A stretch of 8,086 nt of DNA from positions 703-8,788 of the forward strand of contig DIZU01000102.1 of NCBI GenBank assembly GCA_002429455.1, in the 5' to 3' direction. Both the position numbers and the translations under genes were made by a program. The stretch's first letter is position 1; every line of letters begins with the position of its first letter. Shown piece by piece: positions 1-5,815 of the stretch. Origin of the DNA: Methylotenera sp. UBA6020. Lineage in GTDB: Bacteria > Pseudomonadota > Gammaproteobacteria > Burkholderiales > Methylophilaceae. Under the pieces are notes generated by a model that was given only the letters and a program-made list of their open reading frames with translations, was not told where the DNA came from and did not search any database.

Positions 1-16
1 TGTGTATAAGAGACAG
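1..16. other. Residual Nextera/Tn5 mosaic-end adapter
   Basis: The first 16 bases, TGTGTATAAGAGACAG, are identical to the 3' 16 bases of the 19-base Tn5 mosaic end used in Nextera libraries (known sequence). It is at the very edge of the window and interrupts an open reading frame on the minus strand. It is therefore best read as untrimmed adapter at a contig end and not as a genomic transposon end. True genomic sequence begins at about position 17. Confidence 0.93.
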
Positions 17-164
17 CACCATCACCAGCGCCCTCTAAAGCAAATTTCCAAAGCTTTTCACTGTTTTTTAATTTAATTGCATAGCTAACCCCTAGTGCAA
101 TTAAAGGCAGCACAATGAGTAAAAAAACAATAATTAGCGGTAATTTTTGGCTGTAATCCATCAT
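17..164 (-). CDS. PAS-domain sensor protein, N-terminal fragment (cut by contig end)
   Basis: Only the first 49 residues are present, starting at a double ATG (164 and 161). They give a short charged N-terminus, one hydrophobic membrane segment (about residues 8-30), then a charged stretch leading into FALEGAGDG. That string is the usual opening of a PAS domain (typically continuing VWDW) in membrane-anchored sensors such as GGDEF/EAL proteins and sensor kinases (family knowledge). The next codon begins with G before adapter sequence takes over, which suits the expected valine. The start is about 30 bases after the peroxiredoxin stop on the same strand, so co-transcription is likely. The ribosome binding site is poor (AAGG about 14 bases upstream). 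The output domain is missing, so whether it is a cyclase, a phosphodiesterase or a kinase cannot be told. Residues read through the adapter (VSYT) are artefactual. Confidence 0.7.
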
Positions 165-194
165 TACGGGTCAATCGACCTTGATTAAATTAAC

Positions 195-737
195 TTACAG
201 TTTGCTTTGCACCAGTTTCAAATCATCAATGATTTGTTGCGAGTGGTTAGAGGTATCTACACTCGTGTAAATTTTGGCAATTTTGCCAGTGGGGTTAATT
301 AAAAAAGTATAACGTTTCGCAATTTTTAGCACATAAAAGTTGGTCAATGCATGATAACTGTCCGCAACCTGTCCATTAGTGTCAGCCAATAGCGGGAACG
401 GTAAGTGATATTTTTGTGCAAAACGCTCATGTGATTGACTGCTATCTACACTAATTCCCACTACTTTTGCCCCTAATTTTTCGAGTTGCGCCATGTCATC
501 TCTAAAATGACAAGCCTCCTTCGTGCAGCCTGGTGTGTCATCTTTGGGGTAAAAGTAGAGCACTAGGTATTTGCCAGCATAATCCGACAAGTAATGCGTC
601 TGCCCTTGTGCGTCATTAAGTGTGAAGCTAGGTGCATCGTCACCTATTTTTAGTGTGTCAGATGCCGCTGCATAGCTGCGGTAACCAAAAAATGCCAACA
701 ATAAAATGGCAATATAAAGAAATAGTTTAAGCATCAT
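195..737 (-). CDS. Membrane-anchored or exported peroxiredoxin, PrxQ/Bcp family
   Basis: This is a 180-residue thiol peroxidase of the PrxQ/Bcp type, which reduces H2O2 and organic peroxides using thioredoxin-like donors (family knowledge). The motif YPKDDTPGCTKEAC holds the peroxidatic Cys71 and, five residues on, the resolving Cys76, the arrangement of atypical 2-Cys PrxQ enzymes. Arg142 in KRYTFLI fits the conserved active-site arginine, and Pro64/Thr68 complete the Px3TxxC-like loop. Residues 1-25 form a hydrophobic segment ending SYAAA, a signal peptide or membrane anchor. Cytosolic Bcp proteins of about 150 residues lack this, so the enzyme probably works on the periplasmic side. The start is a double ATG (737, 734) with only a weak GAGAT-like ribosome site. 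The PAS sensor fragment follows on the same strand after about 30 bases. Family assignment is firm; the location is inferred. Confidence 0.93.
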   Translation of the reverse strand: MMLKLFLYIAILLLAFFGYRSYAAASDTLKIGDDAPSFTLNDAQGQTHYLSDYAGKYLVLYFYPKDDTPGCTKEACHFRDDMAQLEKLGAKVVGISVDSSQSHERFAQKYHLPFPLLADTNGQVADSYHALTNFYVLKIAKRYTFLINPTGKIAKIYTSVDTSNHSQQIIDDLKLVQSKL

Positions 738-1085
738 TATGGTTATCTCGTATAGATCTATTAGTTTGTGTGCAAAATTATCAATAAGTTTATGTTAGCA
801 CCAATACTGTAACGTTTTAAATATAACGAAATAGCACCCGGCATTGAAAATGCCCTTTTAGCTCAGTGAGTAAAGCTGCTCAACCTGAAGGGAATATTTG
901 AAAATCCGCTGGGGCTAGATCATTTTATTTCGTGAAATATGAATGTTCCGCGTCAACGTGCAAGCACGTCTGTATATCTCAAAGATAAAGTGAATGCCAT
1001 TTTGGCCGATTTGACGAGGCTGTTATGAGCTCTGTAAAACGTACGTGATGATGCTTTAGATGACCAAACTCTGTTCAAAATTGTA
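738..1085. other. Intergenic region with hairpin and tRNA-like remnant
   Basis: There is no convincing gene here. A 6-bp hairpin GGCATT-GAA-AATGCC (840-854) is followed by CTTTT and resembles a weak plus-strand terminator. It overlaps a stretch at 852-916 that resembles a decayed tRNA: GCCC at 852-855 can pair with GGGC at 912-915, TTAGCTCAGTGAGT looks like a D arm, and TTGAAAATCC looks like a T arm. The D stem has a mismatch and no clean anticodon stem forms, so it is not a working tRNA. The region also holds whatever promoter serves the peroxiredoxin gene; I see no clear -35/-10 pair. Confidence 0.4.
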
Positions 1086-1703
1086 TTATTTGTTGCCGTT
1101 CTCTGTGGGCTCTTCAGCCGGCTTCAATGGGTTGCCCGGCTCGGTGGGCTCATCCAGTGCGGCAAGCACCAGATCCGGATTCATTGACTGCTGTAGTGCT
1201 GCCGCCTCGGAATCATGGCGGTTTTTGACATTGGGCAAATCACGCCTCAACTCTTCCAGCAGGTCAATAAGCTTGGCAGCCTTCTGTTCGATCAATAGTG
1301 TTACTTTCAGGTCCAGATGCGCCCGCCGTTCTGCGAGCTTGGCAAGCCGGTTTTGCTTGGTCAGAACGATGGTCGCGGTCAGCAGTGCGCCCAGACCGAC
1401 GATTCCTTGCAGCCATATAAACGGGGGCGGATCGAATGCAGCTAGGCCAAGCTGAAGTAATACAACGTTGGCAAAAACCCAGAGTGCCACAAAAATCAGG
1501 ATGATGCCAAGAAAAATAGGCTGTCCGATAAAGTTACTGATTCGTTCCAGGATACGTTGCGAGTTGCTTATCTTTTGCTCTTCACGATTGTAGAACTCCA
1601 GAACGGCTTCGATATTCTGGCTGATCTGGTCACGTTCGGATTCGACTGGTATGTCATGGATCTTCGGAGGTGACGCTTGGGGAGCAGTAGGTTTAGTTTT
1701 CAT
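1086..1703 (-). CDS. DUF1003 family membrane protein
   Basis: The 205-residue product has a proline-rich N-terminal tail (1-20) and a charged helical stretch (about 21-60) ending ERISNFIGQPIF. Two transmembrane helices follow, at about 61-85 and 96-115. The linker FDPPPF (90-95) and the ending IVLTKQNR (112-119) of the second helix are the signature of DUF1003 proteins. After the helices comes a long charged, probably coiled-coil, tail rich in Lys, Arg and Glu (about 120-160) and an acidic, proline-rich end. The function of the family is not established, so I give none. The start at 1703 has AAGGA about 13 bases upstream, a slightly long spacing. It appears to be a single-gene unit, with 382 bases to the next minus-strand start downstream (737) and 264 bases to the stress protein gene upstream. 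No clear promoter was seen. Confidence 0.88.
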   Translation of the reverse strand: MKTKPTAPQASPPKIHDIPVESERDQISQNIEAVLEFYNREEQKISNSQRILERISNFIGQPIFLGIILIFVALWVFANVVLLQLGLAAFDPPPFIWLQGIVGLGALLTATIVLTKQNRLAKLAERRAHLDLKVTLLIEQKAAKLIDLLEELRRDLPNVKNRHDSEAAALQQSMNPDLVLAALDEPTEPGNPLKPAEEPTENGNK

Positions 1704-1967
1704 ATCAATATATTATTCCTTACAATCCTCAGCTATCCTACATATTGTTCAGTCAAGCTGATTTTTGCAAGTGATACTAACGTACCTATAACTTAATTAC
1801 CTGGTAAATGAATTACCACGTTGGCTCATCGGTAAGTTTAGCGTCTTGGTTAAACAAGGTATTGTCGATTAATACTTCCGTGGATTGGCCGCTCAGAATT
1901 TATCGCAGTTGAGAATGTTAAGCAGTAAAGCGATGCAACACCTTGCAAGCTAACATGACAATCACAT

Positions 1968-2492
1968 TCACAACGTGTTGACATCCTTGTAGTCGCCAAC
2001 CGAAGCTTGGATAACTTCTCTGGCAATCGCCGTTTCCTGCTTCGTTATGGTCTCAGCCACTAGCACGACTTGACCGTTTGAGATCGCGTCGCGGATTAGA
2101 TCTGAAAACCACCCTTTTTTTTCTTCAGGGCTGACCTTAGAACCAATCGTTGCCCCGGTCAATGCGCCAAGGCTGGCACCCCAGCCCAGCAGTGCCAAGG
2201 GGGCAAGCAATGGGCTGGCGACGAACAGACTCACATTCGCCGCAACTAGCGCTACTTCTGCTAGTGCGCCAATGCCAGTGCCAACCGCAGTTCCAATTGC
2301 GCCGTCTACGACCATATCCTTCAGTACTTCATTGCTCTTTGCTTGTTGTGTGGAGGCAGGTAGTACCGAGTCGCTTGTAAAGATATGCAGCCGCCCATGT
2401 GGTAACCCTCGCTCAATCAGCTTGGAAAGCGCACTTTTGGCTTCTTCATGGCGGGCAAAAATGCCTGAAACGTGGTGATGGTATTTGTCCAT
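1968..2492 (-). CDS. General stress protein 17M (YflT)-like protein with hydrophobic hairpin
   Basis: The 174-residue protein starts with a segment (about 7-40, VSGIFARHEEAKSALSKLIE) that fits the YflT/general stress protein 17M-type N-terminal fold. In that fold a beta strand is followed by 'xxEAxxAIxxL' and a helix. The middle (about 63-119) is a Gly/Ala-rich hydrophobic region with GxxxG-like spacing (GAIGTAVGTGIGAL and later GWGASLGALTGATIG), probably a membrane-inserting hairpin. The C-terminal part (about 130-165) contains VVLVAET, a strand-helix element typical of such two-part proteins. The start at 2492 is well supported by AAGGAG seven bases upstream. It is divergent from the Crp/Fnr regulator gene, so the 310-base space between them may hold promoters for both. 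A stress-related role is inferred from family resemblance and neighbours; the biochemical role is unknown. Confidence 0.6.
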   Translation of the reverse strand: MDKYHHHVSGIFARHEEAKSALSKLIERGLPHGRLHIFTSDSVLPASTQQAKSNEVLKDMVVDGAIGTAVGTGIGALAEVALVAANVSLFVASPLLAPLALLGWGASLGALTGATIGSKVSPEEKKGWFSDLIRDAISNGQVVLVAETITKQETAIAREVIQASVGDYKDVNTL

Positions 2493-2694
2493 GACATTAC
2501 TCCTTGATGTGAACCATAGAGACGGTTAACAGTTTAATACTATCCTGCATAGCCTGAATTTTCTGTACGTTGTCGCACATTTGAGGCTGCTATCCGAGGC
2601 TTCGAATCGAGGCTTGGTAAAAACGTAGCAAGTCAAACCATGCTTTTCTACCAGAAAATAAAATAATTATTTATACTGTTTCATTCACTTGTTT

Positions 2695-2708
2695 TTGATG
2701 TGTATCAA
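2695..2708 (+). promoter_or_regulatory. Perfect FNR/Anr box upstream of the Crp/Fnr-type gene
   Basis: TTGATGTGTATCAA is an exact match to the FNR consensus TTGAT-N4-ATCAA. Its centre (2701.5) lies about 100 bases before the ATG at 2803. A weak -10 hexamer TAGATT at 2730-2735 would put transcription start near 2742, which places the box at about -41, the class II activator position. Oxygen-responsive activation of the regulator gene is therefore inferred. The same box could also act on the divergent stress-protein gene about 200 bases away. The rest of the 2493-2802 spacer is AT-rich and shows no gene. Confidence 0.72.
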
Positions 2709-2802
2709 AGTGCTTATGAAACATAGTGTTAGATTGCTTTATAAAGTTAGGTTTATTGATAGTGCTGAAGTAACTAATCAGCAGTAGATTGGGGAATCTC
2801 AC

Positions 2803-3528
2803 ATGCCTGAATTGCATGCACTACATCAGAACCACCTCCTTAACGCACTGCCAAAACATGAATATGAACACATATTTTCTAACCTTGAACTAATCAAGAT
2901 GCCGCTGGGCATGATCCTTTACGAACCGGGTAATGTGCTAGGTCATGCCTATTTCCCGACGACATCTATCGTGTCGCTGATTTACGACATGGAAAGCGGA
3001 GCATCGGCCGAAGTCGCAGTAATCGGCAATGAGGGGATGATAGGTACCACGCTCTTCATGGGTGGGAGTGCCATGCCAGATCGAGCGATAGTGCAGGGCG
3101 CAGGCTACGGCTATCGACTGGGTAAGCGGCAGCTTATGCAAGAACTTGACCGCACTGGAGGACGTCGCCATGGAGCACTGCGAAGCTTGTTGCTGCTTTA
3201 TACCCAGGCATTGCTCATACAAATTGCCCAAACAGCCGCATGCAATCGACATCACACTTTGGATCAGCAGCTCTGTCGCTGGCTTTTGCTCAGACTCGAC
3301 CGATTACAAGGTAGCGAGTTAAGTGTCACCCAAGATTTAATTGCCAATATGCTAGGTGTGCGCCGCGAAGGCGTTACCGAGGCCGCAGGGAGGCTGAAGA
3401 AAGCGGAATTGATCAAATATCACAGAGGTCATATCGAGGTGCTGGACCGGCCTGGATTGGAGATGCGCGTTTGTGAATGCTACCAGGTGGTTAAATCTGA
3501 ATTTGATCGACTGCTTCCATCTAATTGA
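2803..3528 (+). CDS. Crp/Fnr-family transcriptional regulator without Fe-S cysteine cluster
   Basis: This is a 241-residue regulator. Residues about 10-125 form the double-stranded beta-helix sensor domain (YEPGNVLGHAYFP, EVAVIGNEGMIG). A dimerisation helix follows (about 127-150, ending TAACNRHHTLDQQLCRWLL), and then a winged helix-turn-helix (about 172-213) in which TQDLIANMLG and RREGVTEAAGRL are the two HTH helices. It lacks the N-terminal cysteine group of FNR and the classic cAMP-contact motif of CRP, so its signal is unknown. Arg188-Glu189 sit where CRP and FNR have their Arg-Glu. FNR's Ser-Arg contacts appear as Thr192-Glu193, so it may not read the TTGAT box itself. The ATG at 2803 is preceded by GGGGAA at good spacing. 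Transcription converges on the reductase gene downstream. Family assignment is firm; ligand and targets are unknown. Confidence 0.9.
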   Translation: MPELHALHQNHLLNALPKHEYEHIFSNLELIKMPLGMILYEPGNVLGHAYFPTTSIVSLIYDMESGASAEVAVIGNEGMIGTTLFMGGSAMPDRAIVQGAGYGYRLGKRQLMQELDRTGGRRHGALRSLLLLYTQALLIQIAQTAACNRHHTLDQQLCRWLLLRLDRLQGSELSVTQDLIANMLGVRREGVTEAAGRLKKAELIKYHRGHIEVLDRPGLEMRVCECYQVVKSEFDRLLPSN

Positions 3529-3591
3529 CAGATAGACACCATAATGTAATGAGTCACGTTCTATCAGGTCGCGATGGTGTCCGATGATTAA

Positions 3592-3615
3592 AGCAAAGCC
3601 ATTTTAATGGTTGCT
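3592..3615. terminator. Candidate shared terminator between convergent genes
   Basis: AGCAA-(AG)-CCATT, loop TT, AATGG-TTGCT forms a ten-pair stem with a two-base bulge. It lies between the ends of the converging regulator (3528) and reductase (3680) genes. No strong T run follows, so termination is inferred mostly from position. A separate 8-bp inverted repeat, GACACCAT/ATGGTGTC (3535-3542 and 3574-3581, 31-base loop), lies just before it. Confidence 0.35.
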
Positions 3616-3679
3616 ATGATCAGTCTAAAATGCGCCTGTCCATTTACTGCAAACGCATTTAGATTGCACATTTACTGTG

Positions 3680-4231
3680 TCAGGCAGCAAATTTTTTCAC
3701 CCATGCAACATAGTGATCCATCCAGTCTTGCATGAACTTCATGCTGTCTGCACCGATGTTGCCGGCTGGGTCGAACAAGCCTTCCTTTGCTTGGATAAAC
3801 GCTTCGGGTTGACCAAGCGTAGGTACGTCCAAGTACGCGAGAACATTGCGCAAATGCTGCTGCGCTATGGCGGTGCCAATGGCCCCGACCGAAACGCCCA
3901 ACACTCCAGCCGGTTTGCCCGCCCAAGCGTTTTGTCCATAAGGACGCGAGGCATGATCAATCGCGTTCTTGAGCACACCAGGAATTGAACGGTTATATTC
4001 TGCAGTGACAAATAGAAGGCCTTGGGCAGCCGCAATCTCGGTTTTCAACCGTTTGACAGCGTCGGCCTGAGCCGCGTCATCATCTTGGTTGTAGAGCGGC
4101 AAATCGTCGATTTGCACCTGCTTGAATGAGAACTCCTTTGGCGCTAGTTTTACAATGGCATTAGCCAGCTTACGGTTGAAAGAGTCGTGACGAATACTGC
4201 CGACAACAACAGCAATTTGGAACTGGTTCAT
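3680..4231 (-). CDS. NAD(P)H-dependent FMN/quinone reductase (flavodoxin-like)
   Basis: The 183-residue protein belongs to the NADPH-dependent FMN reductase family, which includes ChrR/YieF-type quinone and chromate reductases. The phosphate-binding loop GSIRHDSFNRKLA (11-23) follows the first beta strand. TAEYNRSIPGVLKNAIDHASR (76-96) is the second flavin-binding region, with Glu78-Tyr79-Asn80 characteristic of the family, and WAGKPAGVLGVSVG (103-116) is the next strand and loop. These enzymes bind FMN non-covalently, usually as dimers or tetramers in the cytosol, and transfer two electrons from NAD(P)H to quinones or other acceptors (family knowledge). The start at 4231 has AAGGT about six bases upstream. 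It is convergent with the Crp/Fnr gene. A strong palindrome (4268-4290) lies 37 bases before the start. The physiological substrate cannot be read from sequence. Confidence 0.92.
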   Translation of the reverse strand: MNQFQIAVVVGSIRHDSFNRKLANAIVKLAPKEFSFKQVQIDDLPLYNQDDDAAQADAVKRLKTEIAAAQGLLFVTAEYNRSIPGVLKNAIDHASRPYGQNAWAGKPAGVLGVSVGAIGTAIAQQHLRNVLAYLDVPTLGQPEAFIQAKEGLFDPAGNIGADSMKFMQDWMDHYVAWVKKFAA

Positions 4232-4267
4232 AAAGATACCTTATTATTAAGTGACAGATAGACGAAC

Positions 4268-4290
4268 TAAAAGCACTCACAGTGCTTTTA
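4268..4290. terminator. Perfect 10-bp palindromic hairpin with A and T flanks
   Basis: TAAAAGCACT-CAC-AGTGCTTTTA is a perfect ten-base inverted repeat with a three-base loop. The A run before and T run after make it look like an intrinsic terminator working in either direction. It would stop minus-strand transcription arriving from the DUF4145/cassette side before the reductase gene. Because it is only 37-59 bases before that gene's ATG and next to a TATAAA-like -10 on the minus strand, an operator role is an alternative. Confidence 0.5.
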
Positions 4291-4430
4291 TAGCAAGGGA
4301 CATTTTCTACTTTGTAAAACATATTCACTGTGCGTCGGCGTACATAAAGCAGATATATCACTTGATGGAAAACCATCGGGTATCAGTTAAGTTTTTGTGG
4401 AAATAATAGATATATTGGACATAACTATTT

Positions 4431-4458
4431 TTGAAAGTAAGGCTGCAGACTATATAAT
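4431..4458 (+). promoter_or_regulatory. Sigma70 promoter of tRNA-Arg
   Basis: TTGAAA (4431-4436) and a perfect TATAAT (4453-4458) are separated by 16 bases. Transcription would start around 4465, about 15 bases before the mature tRNA. The G/C-containing segment after the -10 (GCAAGGC) is reminiscent of the discriminator of growth-rate-controlled stable RNA promoters. Confidence 0.8.
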
Positions 4459-4479
4459 GCAAGGCTAAAGAAGCAGCAT

Positions 4480-4555
4480 GCCCTCGTAGCTCAGTGGATA
4501 GAGCATCCCCCTCCTAAGGGGAGGGTCACACGTTCGATTCGTGTCGGGGGCACCA
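4480..4555 (+). tRNA. tRNA-Arg, anticodon CCT
   Basis: All arms fold. The acceptor stem GCCCTCG pairs with CGGGGGC (one T-G wobble). The D stem GCTC/GAGC, anticodon stem TCCCC/GGGGA with loop CTCCTAA, variable loop GGGTC, and T stem ACACG/CGTGT around TTCGATT are all present. Loop positions 34-36 are CCT, which reads AGG, hence arginine. The discriminator is A at 4552 and CCA is encoded (4553-4555). A strong promoter lies just upstream. tRNA-Arg genes are frequent integration sites for islands, and accessory-looking genes follow, but no second copy of the tRNA 3' end was found in this window. Confidence 0.96.
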
Positions 4556-4662
4556 ATAAAATCAATTGGTTATCTGTTATAGGGTAGTCAATTTTTACTT
4601 CTAATAACGGATTAATAATGGTTTGATAAGGTCTATCCGCTTGATGACAGGGTAAGACCTGA

Positions 4663-5343
4663 TCACTTGAAAGTCTGCTTTGCGTAATAAGGTAAGAGGT
4701 AGACGCCTTGCAACAAATGCTCGCATACATCCAGTGCAAGTGAAAGTTGATCAGTCTTATGAGGCTTGACCTCGTGCACTGCATCGTTACCGAGAGTGCG
4801 AATTTGATGGAGGATAGTGGCTCCGTCTGTTGTAAGAACTCCAATTTGAACTAGAGCATTGATTTTATCGAAAAGATTGTTGTCTGCAGCTTGTTTGTCT
4901 TTACAGATAGTTTCTACTAGAGCTCTTATTCCGATTCCTGCTAATACAGGTTGGTCGTTGTTCATCGCTTTTATGGTTTCTTCATAGATGCGTTGAATAT
5001 TCGACGGCAAGAGATATACATCTTTTAGTGGGGTACGACCTTCGTTTCTGCTTGGATAGAGAACTACAGTTTCGATATACTCAAGGCGGTCATGGCTTAA
5101 ATAGTCGAAGTCTTCGGAGTTCGTGCTACAAGTTCTGAAGGTTGTTGTTTCACATCCCTGACATTGGACAATCTGATTATGGGTGTTGTATTGAACAGAA
5201 TTGTTTCCGTACCAATCTTCACCCGCAACATCAACGGAAGCTAGAACTTTGTGTTTGGTAGAACGCTTGCATTCCGTGCAGGGGACATCGATGACTGTTC
5301 CCGCAGACTTGTTGATTTCTTGTGAATGACTGTTCTCTGGCAT
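4663..5343 (-). CDS. DUF4145 domain protein with N-terminal zinc ribbon
   Basis: The 226-residue protein has two CxxC pairs, Cys22/Cys25 and Cys61/Cys64, which would form a zinc ribbon. An all-helical DUF4145 domain (about 113-215) follows, recognised by GIRALVETIC (138-147), FDKINALVQIGVL (158-170), and HQIRTLGNDAVHE (179-191). DUF4145 proteins resemble the HEPN all-helical fold and often occur with restriction and other defence genes (family knowledge). Here Arg182 and His190 are eight positions apart, wider than the usual HEPN R-x4-6-H spacing, so nuclease activity is not claimed. The ATG at 5343 lacks a good ribosome site. An integron-like core site GTTAGAT ends only four bases upstream, so the gene may be a cassette gene. 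Downstream, a 108-base spacer leads to the tRNA-Arg read on the other strand. Function unknown; an accessory or defence role is inference. Confidence 0.75.
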   Translation of the reverse strand: MPENSHSQEINKSAGTVIDVPCTECKRSTKHKVLASVDVAGEDWYGNNSVQYNTHNQIVQCQGCETTTFRTCSTNSEDFDYLSHDRLEYIETVVLYPSRNEGRTPLKDVYLLPSNIQRIYEETIKAMNNDQPVLAGIGIRALVETICKDKQAADNNLFDKINALVQIGVLTTDGATILHQIRTLGNDAVHEVKPHKTDQLSLALDVCEHLLQGVYLLPYYAKQTFK

Positions 5344-5347
5344 AAAT

Positions 5348-5354
5348 ATCTAAC
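5348..5354 (-). repeat. Possible integron core site (GTTAGAT) before the DUF4145 gene
   Basis: The minus strand reads GTTAGAT, which fits the attC right-hand core GTTRRRY, four bases before the DUF4145 ATG, the normal distance for a cassette start. A partner RYYYAAC site and an attC stem could not be found within about 150 bases on the upstream side. It may be chance or the remains of a decayed attC. Confidence 0.25.
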
Positions 5355-5380
5355 GAGGCTGTATGACCTTAAAGAAGTAA

Positions 5381-5406
5381 AAGACCACCCCTTTCGGAGT
5401 GGTTTT
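5381..5406. terminator. Candidate bidirectional intrinsic terminator
   Basis: ACCAC-C-CC, loop TTTC, GG-A-GTGGT gives an eight-position stem with one mismatch (5384-5403), extended by A/T pairs at 5381-5382 and 5405-5406. TTTT follows on the plus strand and CTTTTAC on the minus strand. For the minus strand it would separate the cassette region above from the DUF4145 gene below. Confidence 0.55.
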
Positions 5407-5515
5407 GAATTACCGCAACAGCATGAGCAAGAACCCGATAATTTGAATTACTTGCTTGTAGCTAATGTGGATTTGTAATGACAGCTTAATCATTGGAGTT
5501 AACCTTTAATTACGC

Positions 5516-5529
5516 TGGCAGCGCTGCCA
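5516..5529. repeat. Perfect 14-bp palindrome TGGCAGCGCTGCCA
   Basis: Both halves are exact inverted copies with no spacer (TGGCAGC/GCTGCCA). It sits in the gene-free stretch 5407-5548 and could be a regulator binding site, a hairpin or a small recombination element. Nothing nearby decides between these. Confidence 0.4.
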
Positions 5530-5548
5530 ACTAGTAAATAGAAGGCAT

Positions 5549-5735
5549 TTATAACGCGCCGTTGCTTGGCGCGGCTCTTGGCTTACCGCGAATGGCCTTG
5601 AGCAGCAGCTTGGTTTTTGCACGGGTATCCTTACGTCATGGCGGCGGAGTAGTCCGTGGCCTAGATGGCAAGGAGCGTGCTAGACCGCACCTTTAGCGGA
5701 TGTCACTCCGCATTCCGAGGCTGACGACCTCGGAA
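5549..5735. other. GC-rich, hairpin-dense segment without a convincing gene
   Basis: This is the main part of the gene-free stretch 5344-5815. The hairpins are CGCGCC-N7-GGCGCG near 5554-5573, GTGC-N6-GCAC (5677-5690), GCGGA-TGTCAC-TCCGC (5696-5711) and a perfect eight-pair TTCCGAGG-CTGACGA-CCTCGGAA (5713-5735). GCGGAGT (5644-5650) can also pair with ACTCCGC (5705-5711), excluding the third hairpin. The loops of the last two hairpins hold complementary TGAC/GTCA. A plus-strand open stretch from 5591 encodes only 33 residues (MALSSSLVF...) and a minus-strand one is similarly short; neither has a ribosome site. It might be a structured RNA, a decayed mobile element or a noncoding cassette. Confidence 0.4.
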
Positions 5736-5764
5736 ACTTTTACATATGACGCTGTGTTTAATAT

Positions 5765-5806
5765 GCACAATGTTTAAGGTAAGGGGCGCGTGGCGCAGGT
5801 TTGGGT
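5765..5806 (-). repeat. Degenerate short attC-like site after the DUF1488 gene
   Basis: On the minus strand the left core ACCCAAA-CCTGC aligns with the left end of the clear attC at 6547-6612 (GCCCAAC-CCTAC). The right part CCCCTTACCTTAAACATTG aligns with the right part of the site at 6101-6141 (17 of 19 bases). It starts ten bases after the DUF1488 stop, where a cassette attC should be. The right core ATTGTGC departs from GTTRRRY and the inner stem is not well kept, so it may be inactive. Confidence 0.5.
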
Positions 5807-5815
5807 GTCATGCGC

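Noticed and set aside
939..1028. 29-residue plus-strand open frame (MNVPRQRASTSVYLKDKVN...)
   Set aside because: The end looks protein-like, but there is no ribosome site, a stop lies two codons before the ATG, and it is too short to judge. It could be the tail of a decayed gene.
3535..3581. GACACCAT/ATGGTGTC inverted repeat as an insertion-sequence footprint
   Set aside because: Only eight base pairs with a 31-base interior, no target duplication and no transposase. More likely part of the convergent-gene terminator area.
3677..3988. Open frame opposite the FMN reductase gene, and similar ones opposite the DUF1003, stress-protein and regulator genes
   Set aside because: Each lies inside a well-supported gene on the other strand, with biased composition and no family motif.
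4556..4662. attC or island attachment copy between tRNA-Arg and the DUF4145 gene
   Set aside because: CCTTATCAAACCATTATT on the minus strand vaguely recalls the right half of the short attC-like sites, but no paired cores exist, and no second copy of the tRNA 3' end was found anywhere in the window.
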